Shown here one piece after another: positions 26,673 through 35,791 of a stretch of 64,000 nucleotides of DNA. The notes beneath the pieces are model-generated. The model was given only the letters and a program-made list of their open reading frames with translations. It searched no databases and was not told where the DNA came from. The DNA is from CAYQUC01 sp964514215. GTDB lineage: Bacteria; Pseudomonadota; Gammaproteobacteria; UBA6429; Thiohalophilaceae. The position numbers and the translations under genes were made by a program. The stretch's first letter is position 1. Every line of letters begins with the position of its first letter. Location: positions 1 through 64,000 of the forward strand of contig CAZEPW010000012.1 in the NCBI GenBank assembly GCA_964514215.1, in the 5' to 3' direction.

Positions 26673-27260
26673 ATGATGAACAACACTGCGGCTAAAGACT
26701 CACAAGTCCGAATTATTGCCGGACGTTGGCGTGCAAGGAAAATAAGTTTTAGCACTAACTTATCAATTCGGCCAACACCCGATAGAGTGCGTGAAACTGT
26801 TTTTAATTGGTTAGCTCCCTATCTTATTAATAGCCGCTGCTTGGATCTTTATGCCGGTAGCGGTGTTTTGGGTTTTGAAGCATTATCGCGAGGGGCAAGC
26901 GAGATGGTTTTTGTTGATACTGAAAAATCCATCATCAAACAATTGCAACAACAGCATCAGATTTTAAAAATAGATTCTGAATCTGCGATTTCGAATGTTG
27001 AGTATTTACATGCTGATGCAAATAAGTATTTAACGATTAAACAAAAGCCTTATGATTTGGTATTTTTAGATCCACCTTATTTACAAAATAGAATTCCAGC
27101 TATTATTGAGTTATTGTTGAATAACTCACTATTAAATGTCGATGGAATTATTTATATCGAAATGGCAAAAACTGAAAGTTTTCCACAATTACCCGATGAG
27201 TGGAAACTTATCAAAAAGAAAATAATGAGCCAAGTTGCTTGTTATGTAATACAAGTTTAG
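26673..27260 (+). CDS. rsmD: 16S rRNA (guanine966-N2)-methyltransferase
   Basis: Methylates G966 of 16S rRNA using S-adenosylmethionine. The 195 residues carry RIIAGRWR, RPTPDRVRETVFNWL, the cofactor motif DLYAGSGVLGFEALSRGA and the catalytic DPPY. It lies 28 bases after the M16 pair and upstream of coaD; rsmD-coaD proximity is common in this class. Confidence 0.95.
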   Translation: MMNNTAAKDSQVRIIAGRWRARKISFSTNLSIRPTPDRVRETVFNWLAPYLINSRCLDLYAGSGVLGFEALSRGASEMVFVDTEKSIIKQLQQQHQILKIDSESAISNVEYLHADANKYLTIKQKPYDLVFLDPPYLQNRIPAIIELLLNNSLLNVDGIIYIEMAKTESFPQLPDEWKLIKKKIMSQVACYVIQV

Positions 27261-27292
27261 CGTTAAATTTTAATATTTTATATAGGCCTGCA

Positions 27293-27850
27293 ATGCAATT
27301 TTTTTATAATATTTTTCATGGTGTTTATCTGCGTTTATTATTAACCGGCCTAGTTTTTACTGTTAGTGCTTGTGCAATAACCGATGTGCAACAGCATCAT
27401 AACGATACTGAAATAACTAAGGTTTTACCGCCAAAAAAAATATCACAAAAAAATGATCATGCGCTGCATAATCTGCAACATCAAAGTCGTAAAAATATTT
27501 TGGTGACTAATTTAAATACCGATGATCACAATATTGGCAGCAATAAAATTTCAAAAATTGAGTTTATATGCTCGGCTCAATTACAATGCGTTAAACTTAT
27601 TCAAAATAAAATAATGAGTTTTTGGGATTATCCAAAAAGTTACCCTAAATTTAAAACAATTTTAGTTCTAGAATTGAATCGTGACGGTTATATAACTATT
27701 ATAAGGTTAAAGCGTAGCAGTGGCCGACGTGATTTTGATGATTCGGTTATTAAAGCCGTTCGACAGGCCGCACCGTTCACTGAAATAACCCATTTACCCG
27801 AGTTAACGCTTTCTGAGTTTTCATCAATTGAAATGGTTTTTAAACGTTAA
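27293..27850 (+). CDS. lipoprotein with TolA/TonB-like C-terminal domain
   Basis: A protein of 185 residues. The frame is open from 27200, but the ATG at 27293 gives a proper lipoprotein signal peptide with lipobox VSAC, whereas the upstream part would overlap rsmD and spoil it. The C-terminal about 85 residues resemble the TolA/TonB C-terminal fold: QNKIMSFWDYP, FKTILVLELNRDGYI, SSGRRDFDDSVIKAVRQAAPF. Unlike TolA or TonB it has no inner membrane anchor. It lies between rsmD and coaD. A role at the outer membrane or periplasm is likely but not known. Confidence 0.75.
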   Translation: MQFFYNIFHGVYLRLLLTGLVFTVSACAITDVQQHHNDTEITKVLPPKKISQKNDHALHNLQHQSRKNILVTNLNTDDHNIGSNKISKIEFICSAQLQCVKLIQNKIMSFWDYPKSYPKFKTILVLELNRDGYITIIRLKRSSGRRDFDDSVIKAVRQAAPFTEITHLPELTLSEFSSIEMVFKR

Positions 27851-27915
27851 TGAATTCTATATTAACTATTCAGTCAATACTGCATCAGTGCTGTTCACTA
27901 TAAGAGTTTACATTT

Positions 27916-28395
27916 ATGGATAATATTGCAATTTACCCTGGAACATTTGACCCAATAACAAATGGTCATTACGATTTAGTGCGCCGTGCTGCAAAATTGT
28001 TTGATAAAGTTATTGTGGCTATCGCAAATAGCAGTAGTAAAAAACCTATTTTTGGTATTGATGAGCGCGTTTCATTGACCACCAGTGTGTTGCAAGATAT
28101 TAACAATGTTGAGGTCTGTGGTTTTGACAGCTTGTTAATCGATTTTGCCAAACAAAAAAATGCCAATATTATTTTAAGGGGATTACGCGCGGTTTCCGAT
28201 TTTGAGTACGAATTTCAACTTGCCAGCATGAATCGGCATTTATCGGCAGAGATTGAAACCCTGTTTTTGACACCGGCGGAAGAATATTCTTATATTTCAT
28301 CAAGTTTGGTGCGTGAAGTGGCCAGTTTAGGGGGGGATGTGTCCCCATTTGTGCATCAAAAAGTTGTAGCTGCAATTAATAACAGAATCGGCTAA
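27916..28395 (+). CDS. coaD: phosphopantetheine adenylyltransferase
   Basis: Fourth step of coenzyme A synthesis: transfers AMP from ATP to 4'-phosphopantetheine. The 159 residues show YPGTFDPITNGH with the nucleotide-binding TxGH-like site, LRGLRAVSDFEYEFQLA, and the C-terminal YSYISSSLVREVA. All are diagnostic. It is 12 bases upstream of the ferredoxin gene, the usual gammaproteobacterial pair. Confidence 0.97.
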   Translation: MDNIAIYPGTFDPITNGHYDLVRRAAKLFDKVIVAIANSSSKKPIFGIDERVSLTTSVLQDINNVEVCGFDSLLIDFAKQKNANIILRGLRAVSDFEYEFQLASMNRHLSAEIETLFLTPAEEYSYISSSLVREVASLGGDVSPFVHQKVVAAINNRIG

Positions 28396-28407
28396 TATAC
28401 TCATATT

Positions 28408-28656
28408 ATGTCAATGTTTATAACCGATGAATGTATTAATTGTGATGTCTGCGAGCCGGAATGCCCGAATGACGCTATTTCCCAAGGCGAAGAAATCTAT
28501 GAGATAGATTTTAACCTGTGTACCGAATGTGTCGGCCATTTTGATGAACCCCAATGCGTTGAAGTGTGCCCGGTTGACTGTATCCCACAAGATCCTAATC
28601 ATGTCGAAAGCCAAGAGCAACTTCAGGAAAAATACCAGTTACTGGTTGTTAGCTAG
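28408..28656 (+). CDS. YfhL-type 2[4Fe-4S] ferredoxin
   Basis: An 82-residue ferredoxin. The first cluster motif is CINCDVCEPECPNDAI; the second is CTECVGHFDEPQCVEVCP, with the longer loop between second and third Cys typical of the YfhL/Allochromatium type. Such ferredoxins have low redox potentials. The gene follows coaD by 12 bases and is probably cotranscribed. Confidence 0.93.
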   Translation: MSMFITDECINCDVCEPECPNDAISQGEEIYEIDFNLCTECVGHFDEPQCVEVCPVDCIPQDPNHVESQEQLQEKYQLLVVS

Positions 28657-28663
28657 TCTTGAT

Positions 28664-28768
28664 GTTTTAACGCGAGATTCCGGCTCCAAAAAATGACTGG
28701 AATGAGAGTTATTTTTAAGTTTGAGCTTTAAAAAAATAACCCCCATTCGGAAACAAACCTCAGCTTAA
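28664..28768 (+). repeat. reference copy of the dispersed ~100-bp repeat
   Basis: This copy lies right behind the ferredoxin gene. It starts GTTTTAACGCGAGATTCCGG, has TGGAATGAGAGTTATTTTT, a central AAGTTTGAGCTTT, and ends AAACCTCAGCTTA. The copies at 19121-19218 and 55288-55389 align with it over the whole length on the opposite strand. Outer ends contain TTCCGG and complementary-looking segments, so it may fold, but it encodes nothing. Confidence 0.7.
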
Positions 28769-28852
28769 CTCGCTATTTCTATTGCTAAAAATTTTAAAGT
28801 AATCAATAATTTAAATATTATTTAAGATTGTTTATTTTAGTTGCGATAAGGA

Positions 28853-30532
28853 ATGATGATGCGCTTAGTTCAACACCTATTTATTTTTTTATTTATAACT
28901 CTGCAAGCCAGTTTTGTTAATAGTGCGGAACCTACCGCTAACGCTGGTATTGCGACTGCCCACCCTTTGGCGACTCAAGCTGGTTTTGAAATATTAGCGC
29001 AAGGCGGAAATGCCTTTGATGCGGCGGTTGCGGTTAGTGCCACGTTAGCGGTGGTTGAGCCTTATAGCTCCGGTCTTGGTGGTGGTGGTTTCTGGTTATT
29101 ACACGATGCTAAAAGTAAACGGGATGTTGTCATTGATGGTCGGGAACGGGCTCCGTATGCGGCTAATGAAACCCTATATCAAGATTCGAAAGGTAACGTT
29201 ATTGCTAAGTTATCAGTTGATGGTGCATTGGCAGCTGGTATTCCGGGAGAACCTGCTGCATTGGTACACATAGCCAAAAAATACGGCAAGCTTGCTTTAT
29301 CGAAAAGTTTGGCTCCGGCCATTCGTGCAGCTAAAACCGGCTTTGTTGTAACTGAACAATATCAGCGTATGGCAGGTTTTCGGTTAAGCGCATTACAACA
29401 ATCACCGGCTGCGGCTAAGATATTTTTGTTGCATAATAAAGTGCCGCCACTGGGGCATAAAATTATTCAAACTGATTTAGCGGTTACTTTGGAGCGTATC
29501 AGCCAATTTGGTTTTAATGGTTTTTATCAGGGCGAGATTGCAAAAAAACTGGTTAAAGGAACACGTGCTGCAAACGGCATTTGGACATTAAAAGATTTAT
29601 CGGAATATCAAATCGTTGAACGCGCACCATTAATTGGACAGTATCAAGGCTATAAAATCACGAGTGTGCCACCGCCATCATCCGGTGGTGTGGCACTATT
29701 GTCGATGTTTAATATGTTGTCAAATTATGATTTAAAAAAATTGTCTGCGCTAAAACAAAAACATTTAATAGTAGAAGTCATGCGCCGAGCCTATCGTGAT
29801 CGGGCTGAGTTTTTAGGTGATAGTGATGTGGTTGATGTTCCTGTGTCAACGTTGATCAGTAAATCTCACGCTAAAAAATTAATAGCTAATATCAATTTAG
29901 CAAAAGCCAGCCCAAGTAATGCGTTAGCAAAAAATTTAAAATTGTCCGAAGGCCAAGATACCACGCATTTTTCAATAATTGATCAACAAGGAAATCGTGT
30001 CTCGGCAACACTCAGTGTAAACTATCCATTTGGTTCGTGTTTTGTGGCACCCGGAACCGGCATCTTACTCAATGATGAAATGGATGACTTTTCTGCTAAG
30101 CCGGGTATTCCCAATGTTTATGGTTTGGTTGGCGCTAAGGCCAATGCGATTGCACCGGGTAAACGCATGTTATCAAGCATGAGTCCGAGTTTTATTGAAA
30201 ATGATGAACAGCTTGCGATTATCGGTACTCCAGGTGGTAGTCGAATTATCACGATGGTATTTCATGGCATGATGGCCTTTATTAATGGCGCATCAGCACA
30301 AGAAATTGTTGATTTACCGCGTTACCACCATCAATACTTACCGGATGTTATTCAAGCTGAAGCGAAGGCTATATCAAAACCAGAATTTACTGCATTACAT
30401 AAGCTTGGGCATACCATTAAAAAATTAGATTCAAACTATGGCAATATGCAATTGGTGATTCAAAACAAAAAAACTAAAAAAGTTTCTGTCGCGAGTGATT
30501 TCCGTGGCGAAGGTTTAGCTAAAGCAAAGTAA
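28853..30532 (+). CDS. ggt: gamma-glutamyltransferase
   Basis: Periplasmic enzyme that cleaves or transfers the gamma-glutamyl group of glutathione and related compounds. The 559-residue precursor has a signal peptide ending NSA (about residue 25), then the large subunit, and the autoprocessing site at the Thr of DTTHFSIID, which becomes the N-terminal nucleophile of the small subunit. GTGILLNDEMDDFS and GTPGGSRI are family motifs. Three ATG codons are in a row; AAGGA supports the first. Confidence 0.95.
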   Translation: MMMRLVQHLFIFLFITLQASFVNSAEPTANAGIATAHPLATQAGFEILAQGGNAFDAAVAVSATLAVVEPYSSGLGGGGFWLLHDAKSKRDVVIDGRERAPYAANETLYQDSKGNVIAKLSVDGALAAGIPGEPAALVHIAKKYGKLALSKSLAPAIRAAKTGFVVTEQYQRMAGFRLSALQQSPAAAKIFLLHNKVPPLGHKIIQTDLAVTLERISQFGFNGFYQGEIAKKLVKGTRAANGIWTLKDLSEYQIVERAPLIGQYQGYKITSVPPPSSGGVALLSMFNMLSNYDLKKLSALKQKHLIVEVMRRAYRDRAEFLGDSDVVDVPVSTLISKSHAKKLIANINLAKASPSNALAKNLKLSEGQDTTHFSIIDQQGNRVSATLSVNYPFGSCFVAPGTGILLNDEMDDFSAKPGIPNVYGLVGAKANAIAPGKRMLSSMSPSFIENDEQLAIIGTPGGSRIITMVFHGMMAFINGASAQEIVDLPRYHHQYLPDVIQAEAKAISKPEFTALHKLGHTIKKLDSNYGNMQLVIQNKKTKKVSVASDFRGEGLAKAK

Positions 30533-30561
30533 CTTGGTTTGAGTTTGTATCTGGATAACCG

Positions 30562-30936
30562 CTATTTAATTAGTCTTAAATTAATAGGGTAACGATAATA
30601 CTCACCATTATTGGCTTTTATCGCAGCAATAATGGTGATGACAAAAACGAAAATGGCTAATATAAAAAATAAAAAAATTCCTATCACGATAAAGCTAAGT
30701 AAGAAACAAACAAAACCGGCGATAGTCATGGTGATTTGAAAATTTAACGCTTCTTTGCCTTGATCCGCCACAAACGGCATTTCATCTTTTTTCATCAACC
30801 ACACAATCAGCGGGCCAAGTATATTGGCGAAAGGAATCATTAGATACATCGCAAAGCTGCTCAGGTGGCATGCCATCCCCCAATTTCGGTGTTCGCTGTT
30901 TGTTTCTGTTATTTTATTGTCTAGATCCGAGCTCAT
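30562..30936 (-). CDS. DUF4870 (Tic20-like) membrane protein
   Basis: A 124-residue membrane protein with three helices. The segments ACHLSSFAMYLMIPFANILGPLIVWLMKK (cited as residues about 22-50), FVADQGKEALNFQ and NGEYYRYP are those of the DUF4870 family. Its function is unknown. It is convergent with ggt, 29 bases apart. Confidence 0.88.
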   Translation of the reverse strand: MSSDLDNKITETNSEHRNWGMACHLSSFAMYLMIPFANILGPLIVWLMKKDEMPFVADQGKEALNFQITMTIAGFVCFLLSFIVIGIFLFFILAIFVFVITIIAAIKANNGEYYRYPINLRLIK

Positions 30937-31009
30937 TAACGACCTGATTTTTAATTTATATAAAAGTAATGGAATAAAACACTTGTTATCAGAAGCTTAG
31001 CGAGTTCTG

Positions 31010-31888
31010 TTAGATAACGCAACTCGTTTGATGTTTAACGATGCGTTCAATTTGCCTAAGCTCACGCCCCGAATAATTCATGGCGTTATCGACCCAGCTA
31101 TGACAACTTTCGAGCAATTTGATATAAGGTGTTTGGTTAATCCGATTGGCAATTTGTTTTAAACTATTATTTGAATCACTATTTTTTTGATGCTGATTGA
31201 TATAACGAATAACAGCGTCAGTGCTACCGCCAGTATCAACGACCACATCAACAACACCTAATTGCGCCAATTCATCAGCGCTATAGCGTTTTGAACTTGA
31301 AATAATGTTTTGTGCCGTTTTTGAGCCTACTTTTCGAGTTAGGTAATATGATAGACCTAAACATGGAAATAATTTTATATCAAAATCTGAAAAACCAAAT
31401 GTTGCCTGTCGTTCAGCTATAATCACGTCACTTGCTAGCGCTGCTTCAAAGCCACCATCTAATGCGGTGCCCGTTACCTGTGCAATACGCAGCTGTTGAA
31501 AGTGTGATGCGAAATTAAAAATCACATCAAGATTAAGTTTGATATAATTAAAAAGTGTTTCTCGATCGTATTTAATTATTAAGCTGCGAATATAATCTAA
31601 GTCGCCACCGTAGCTAAATATTTTAGGGTTAGCAGAGGCTAAAACAATGGCTTTAATGCTGGTGTGTTTTTGTTGATTGAGATGTAAACTGAAACTTAGA
31701 TCATGCAACAAGCTTGTGGTAAAGCAAGCTCGTACTTGTGAAGACATGGTTAACCATAAACAGTTGGTTGTTTGGGAATAGCTTGAGCTGACTTGGGCTC
31801 CATCTGATTGTTCGTTGCTTGATATCAAATCGGATGAAAAGTCGAAGGCCTGAGTTTTGTTTAAGTTTGATTTACTCGCTAAATCCAT
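31010..31888 (-). CDS. crotonase-fold protein resembling DSF synthase RpfF
   Basis: A 292-residue enoyl-CoA hydratase/isomerase superfamily protein closer to RpfF, the maker of diffusible signal factor fatty acids, than to ordinary hydratases. RpfF-like features are SYGGDLDYIRSLI, TALDGGFEAALASDVIIAE with the first catalytic Glu, KLFPCLGLSYYLTRKVG, and YSADELAQLGVVDVV. The second catalytic Glu of RpfF (in its GLPEI segment) is Asp here (GFSDF), so activity may differ. The N-terminal 45 residues are low-complexity. No rpfG/rpfC genes are adjacent. Confidence 0.75.
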   Translation of the reverse strand: MDLASKSNLNKTQAFDFSSDLISSNEQSDGAQVSSSYSQTTNCLWLTMSSQVRACFTTSLLHDLSFSLHLNQQKHTSIKAIVLASANPKIFSYGGDLDYIRSLIIKYDRETLFNYIKLNLDVIFNFASHFQQLRIAQVTGTALDGGFEAALASDVIIAERQATFGFSDFDIKLFPCLGLSYYLTRKVGSKTAQNIISSSKRYSADELAQLGVVDVVVDTGGSTDAVIRYINQHQKNSDSNNSLKQIANRINQTPYIKLLESCHSWVDNAMNYSGRELRQIERIVKHQTSCVI

Positions 31889-31924
31889 ATTTTAATCGCT
31901 CAATGTTTATCCACTTTTATATTT

Positions 31925-31973
31925 ATCACAGTGTATAGTAAGCACTACTTGACGTACATAAATAACAGTGTAT
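31925..31973 (-). promoter_or_regulatory. direct repeats upstream of the RpfF-like gene
   Basis: ATCACAGTGTAT at 31925-31936 and ATAACAGTGTAT at 31962-31973 are 11 of 12 identical and 37 bases apart, in the promoter region of the 31010-31888 gene. Such pairs often mark an activator or repressor site. No regulator can be named. Confidence 0.3.
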
Positions 31974-32124
31974 CAATTTAGTATTTGTTAATGCCATTAT
32001 TATAACAATTGTTTTATAACAGCTTAATGTTTATTTATTAATCAGAAACCAGTTAATTGATTGAATTTTGAACTGCTATTTTAAAACCATTATAAGTTGT
32101 TTAAATTTCATACGGATACTTAGG

Positions 32125-32940
32125 TTAGCGTTGACAGCAGCTACAATAATAGCTTGAACGATTATTTTGTGTGATGAGTTTAATACTTCGAGAACAATTT
32201 TTACAAGGCCGGCCTTCTCGATCATAGACATTGAGTTGTTGTTTAAAATATCCAGGTTTACCATCGCTATTACTAAAGTCGCGTAATGTGGTTCCTCCTT
32301 GGGCGATGGCGTTTGTTAAGACAGTTTTTATTGCTCGGCATAATTTTAAATAACGTGCTTTTGAAATGCCTCCTGCGGCACGCGTTGGTTTGATTCCGGC
32401 TAAGTATAGGCTTTCGCTGGCGTATATATTTCCTACTCCAACAACAATTTTACTGTCCATAATAAATTGTTTGATTGATATTGTGCGTTTTCTCGAACGT
32501 TTATATAAATAATCGACATCAAATTCTTGCAGTAGTGGTTCTGGACCCAAGTGATTTATTAACTTGTGTTGTTCGATACTGTCAGTGGTCCATAAAATTG
32601 CGCCAAAGCGCCGAGGATCATGATAACGCAAACAATGCGAGTTATTAAAGATGATATCAACGTGATCGTGTTTAGCGGCTGGAGCATCTTTTTCTATAAA
32701 TCGTAAGCTGCCCGACATTCCTAAGTGGATAATCAGGGTTCCATGTGAAACGTTAATCAAAATATATTTTGCTCGACGAGTTACGGATACCACGGTTTTA
32801 TTTTTTAATAGTTCAGGTAATTTTTTTGGAATTGGCCAGCGTAAGTGATGTTGTCGAATAATAACTTTAGTTACTTTTTGGTTGACGATATGTGGTGCAA
32901 TTCCATTTACAGTGGTTTCTACTTCGGGTAACTCGGGCAT
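32125..32940 (-). CDS. mutM: formamidopyrimidine-DNA glycosylase
   Basis: Base-excision repair enzyme that removes oxidised purines such as 8-oxoguanine and cuts the abasic site. The 271 residues start with the catalytic MPELPEVETT (Pro2 is the nucleophile after Met removal), contain VVGVGNIYASESLYLAGI, and end with the zinc finger C-x2-C-x16-C-x2-C (CKNC and CSCC). The gene stands alone. Confidence 0.97.
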   Translation of the reverse strand: MPELPEVETTVNGIAPHIVNQKVTKVIIRQHHLRWPIPKKLPELLKNKTVVSVTRRAKYILINVSHGTLIIHLGMSGSLRFIEKDAPAAKHDHVDIIFNNSHCLRYHDPRRFGAILWTTDSIEQHKLINHLGPEPLLQEFDVDYLYKRSRKRTISIKQFIMDSKIVVGVGNIYASESLYLAGIKPTRAAGGISKARYLKLCRAIKTVLTNAIAQGGTTLRDFSNSDGKPGYFKQQLNVYDREGRPCKNCSRSIKLITQNNRSSYYCSCCQR

Positions 32941-33125
32941 AATATATTGTATTAACTTTTGTATTTGAATTATTTAAATGTGCCAATGCACCATAAACGA
33001 GCTTGTTAGCAATTACAAATTCATTGTGAAAATGAGTGCTATTACGACTAAAATTCGTATAAATGATTGAAAAAAAATTAATCTAAGATAACCTTAAAGT
33101 TACACTATCTAAGAGAGCGACAAAA

Positions 33126-33521
33126 ATGAAGATATTTAGAAATGTTAACAGTGAGATTAACCGCAGTATAACTGCCTTGATCATTTGTGTATTTATTTCA
33201 ATGGGGTTTGTTTCAACCGTTCAAGCTTCAATGGTGAGTACTCAAGAACTAGCTTCGGCGAGCATCAAACAACAAGCTCGCGATACTGTAAAAATTTCTT
33301 TACAGCGAGTCGAAGTACAACAACAATTAACCAGTATGGGTGTCGAACCCGATTTAGTATTATCTCGAGTAGAGAGTATGAGTAATGCAGAAATTCAAGA
33401 GCTATCCGGTTTAATTGAACAAAAACCTGCTGGTAGCGGTATTATTGGTTTGCTTGGATTTATTTTGGTGGTATTACTGATTACGGACTTATTAAATCTA
33501 ACCAATGTTTATAATATTTAA
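33126..33521 (+). CDS. PA2779 family protein
   Basis: A 131-residue exported or membrane protein with a signal-like N-terminal helix ending STVQAS, then MVSTQELASAS, RVEVQQQLTSMGVEPDLVLSRV, MSNAEIQEL, PAGSG, and a C-terminal membrane helix followed by DLLNLTNVY. This is the layout of the PA2779 family. In Pseudomonas the gene is paired with PA2778, a C39-peptidase-like protein; no such partner is present here. Its function is unknown. Confidence 0.88.
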   Translation: MKIFRNVNSEINRSITALIICVFISMGFVSTVQASMVSTQELASASIKQQARDTVKISLQRVEVQQQLTSMGVEPDLVLSRVESMSNAEIQELSGLIEQKPAGSGIIGLLGFILVVLLITDLLNLTNVYNI

Positions 33522-33530
33522 TTAAATATT
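33513..33530. repeat. perfect 18-bp AT palindrome over two stop codons
   Basis: AATATTTAATTAAATATT is its own reverse complement. It overlaps the ends of the two convergent genes, whose stop codons abut. It may only reflect the shared TAA/TTA context of abutting stops. Confidence 0.4.
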
Positions 33531-34376
33531 TTGATTTGGTATTTTTAATAATCTGTCGGCCATGTCGTGGTTTAATTTATATTGTAGTTTTAAATCGTTT
33601 CGAATAAAGAAATAATTTTCATCGGTTACGACAATATCAAATACTATTGGCGTGCTATTGTTATTAATAAATATTTTTACGCTGTATTTTTTATTTATAT
33701 TGTTACTATTCGATAATTTTACAATTTCGATTGCTTGGCTATTATTCCATTCTGAAACTAATTGAATGACATCATCTGTACTACTGTTATCGAGTTTAGG
33801 GCTTATTGTCCACTTGGAGTTAAGCAACTGAATTTGGTGTTTATCAAGCTCAATACCAGTAATTTTTTTCTGTTTTCCAATAAGGGCATGGTCGATGTAA
33901 CCTGTGGCTGTGCTATTTAATAAATAAAAAAATCGGTCGGGTATCAAATATAGTTTTTCATTGGTTAATATATAGCGATTAAGATTTAGTTGCTCGTTGG
34001 TGCCAAAAATAAATAGTTGTTCATTAAGTTTTAGTGTGGCTTGAGCGGGCTTTAATTTAAATTTATTTTTATCTGCATTTGAAATACTGAATTGTGAGAT
34101 ACTTTTAGCTTGAGTTATACGCAATAATGATTCGATATAATAGCTATTGGCTCGTACCTTATAGGGTGAAGTCATATACCATTGATTATTTTTTTTATTA
34201 AATTTAAGTGTTTCAGCTGTTTGCCGTGTGATTTCAATTGTATTAACTTGAGCTTGAGTTAAGTTACTTAAATTATAACTGGTTACTGTTGTTTTATTGG
34301 AATCAACAAATAATACAGCGACTAAGGTTGCAACCAGTAAAAAAAGAAAGATGTTAATAGTTGTTCTAGAATTCAT
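33522..34376 (-). CDS. DUF4340 domain protein of a Gld-like ABC system
   Basis: A 284-residue membrane-anchored protein with one N-terminal helix (about 8-25) and a beta-rich periplasmic domain. TVTSYNLSNL, KFNKKNNQWYMTSPYKVRAN and IESLLRITQAKS match the DUF4340 pattern. The ATG follows immediately after the stop of the GldG-like gene, with no gap, so they form one operon. DUF4340 proteins usually travel with GldA/F/G-type transporters. Confidence 0.87.
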   Translation of the reverse strand: MNSRTTINIFLFLLVATLVAVLFVDSNKTTVTSYNLSNLTQAQVNTIEITRQTAETLKFNKKNNQWYMTSPYKVRANSYYIESLLRITQAKSISQFSISNADKNKFKLKPAQATLKLNEQLFIFGTNEQLNLNRYILTNEKLYLIPDRFFYLLNSTATGYIDHALIGKQKKITGIELDKHQIQLLNSKWTISPKLDNSSTDDVIQLVSEWNNSQAIEIVKLSNSNNINKKYSVKIFINNNSTPIVFDIVVTDENYFFIRNDLKLQYKLNHDMADRLLKIPNQNI

Positions 34377-35774
34377 TTATTTTTTTGAGCGTTTGCGCCA
34401 AATTGTAAACCCGGCAATGGTTAATAGTAGCGGTAAAATAATTAATAGTATAAGTGCGATACTCCACCATGTTTTTTGATCGAGTGTTATTTTAGTATCA
34501 ATTGCTATTTTAGACGAAATAGAAATAAAGTTATCATCGTGGCTTATCCAGTTAAATATATTAACTGCTAAATCGCGATTCCCTTGATTACCGATATAAG
34601 TATTTGATAAAAAGTCACCGTCTCCTAATACAACAATGCGTTGTTTTTTGTTTGGCGTGGAATTAGCATTAGGGCTGGTTCGCGATAGTGCCATTCCAAT
34701 GTTTAATGGCCCCGGAATATCTTTGTCGGCATTGAAGTCGATAGTACCTTGTAAAACGCCAGTTTCCGACCAGCTTCTCGCTACTGTTTTGAGCAAGACC
34801 GTGCTATTCCAGTGTGCGGCTGATTTTAATGGTGTTGTTGCATCTTGTGGTTGCTGGTATTTTATCGCAACAGCTTGGGGGAATACTGTGATTAGTGCAA
34901 AGTCACGTGTAATCGCATGAGAATCATATTTAGTGACAATAGATATAGTTGGGCTAGAAATTCCATAGAGCTGGGTTGATGGATCAACTATTGTTCCTGG
35001 TTCAAAGCTAATATTTAATTCTGCGGCTAATGACTCTAAACCAAACATTGAACCGGGCTCGTGCAGCCACAAGAGATTACCACCATTGGCGATGTAGTTT
35101 TTTATAATAGTAATTTCACCCGGTAAATAATTTACCTGTGTGCTGGCAATAACGATTGCGGCAATCTTATTGGGAATGATAGGGGTGTTATTTAAATCAA
35201 TGCTGGTAGTTTTGATGCCAGTTTTATTGAGATAACTGGTGAAGGCATTTAAATCGTAATTTGCTTTGCCTTTTGGCCGACGTTCACCATGGCCCGATAT
35301 AAATCCGATATGGGTATCGTTGCTACGTAGTAGTCGTAATAATGAATTAGTTAATAGTTCTTCATTTAAAAATTGTAAATGTTCAGAACGATTATTGTAT
35401 TCAACAATGAGTTCACCATCCACTTTAATTCCAAGCTTTCTTATGATATCGGGGTTTGTGTCAGGGTTAATATATTCAAGCTCGATGTCAGGTTTTACTC
35501 GTACGTATTGCGATAATTTTTCGGCAATCACTTTTCTAATTGGTTGAATATCGCCAGAACGCACAAAAATTTGAATTTTTATTTTATCGGGCATGCGTTG
35601 CAAAACTTTTATGCTGGCATCCGATAAAGTATGCCTGCTAGTAGCAGTAAGATCATATTCAATATTATATTTATTACTTAAATACGCCAATAGTCCAATG
35701 ACCGATAAAAAGCTAACATAAAATAGCAGGTTTTGTAGGCGTAAATGTAAGCGCGATTTTTTAGTAACATCCAT
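34377..35774 (-). CDS. GldG-like ABC transporter auxiliary protein
   Basis: A 465-residue membrane protein with helices near residues 15-30 and 440-460. Between them is a GldG/IFT-like extracytoplasmic domain with DLTATSRHTLSDAS, PDKIKIQIFVRSGD, GFISGHGERRPKGKANYDLNAF and the GGNLLWLHEPGS segment. It belongs to the auxiliary family of Gld-type ABC transporters, first known from gliding motility in Bacteroidota; in Proteobacteria the role is not established. It lies 17 bases behind the permease gene. Confidence 0.88.
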   Translation of the reverse strand: MDVTKKSRLHLRLQNLLFYVSFLSVIGLLAYLSNKYNIEYDLTATSRHTLSDASIKVLQRMPDKIKIQIFVRSGDIQPIRKVIAEKLSQYVRVKPDIELEYINPDTNPDIIRKLGIKVDGELIVEYNNRSEHLQFLNEELLTNSLLRLLRSNDTHIGFISGHGERRPKGKANYDLNAFTSYLNKTGIKTTSIDLNNTPIIPNKIAAIVIASTQVNYLPGEITIIKNYIANGGNLLWLHEPGSMFGLESLAAELNISFEPGTIVDPSTQLYGISSPTISIVTKYDSHAITRDFALITVFPQAVAIKYQQPQDATTPLKSAAHWNSTVLLKTVARSWSETGVLQGTIDFNADKDIPGPLNIGMALSRTSPNANSTPNKKQRIVVLGDGDFLSNTYIGNQGNRDLAVNIFNWISHDDNFISISSKIAIDTKITLDQKTWWSIALILLIILPLLLTIAGFTIWRKRSKK

Positions 35775-35791
35775 ATGTGATAACTATTTAG

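Noticed and set aside
32103..32124. Another copy of the CTTATAC-GATCTGAG word near the end of mutM
   Set aside because: CATACGGATACTTAGGTTA is only loosely similar and overlaps the gene end, so chance is as likely.
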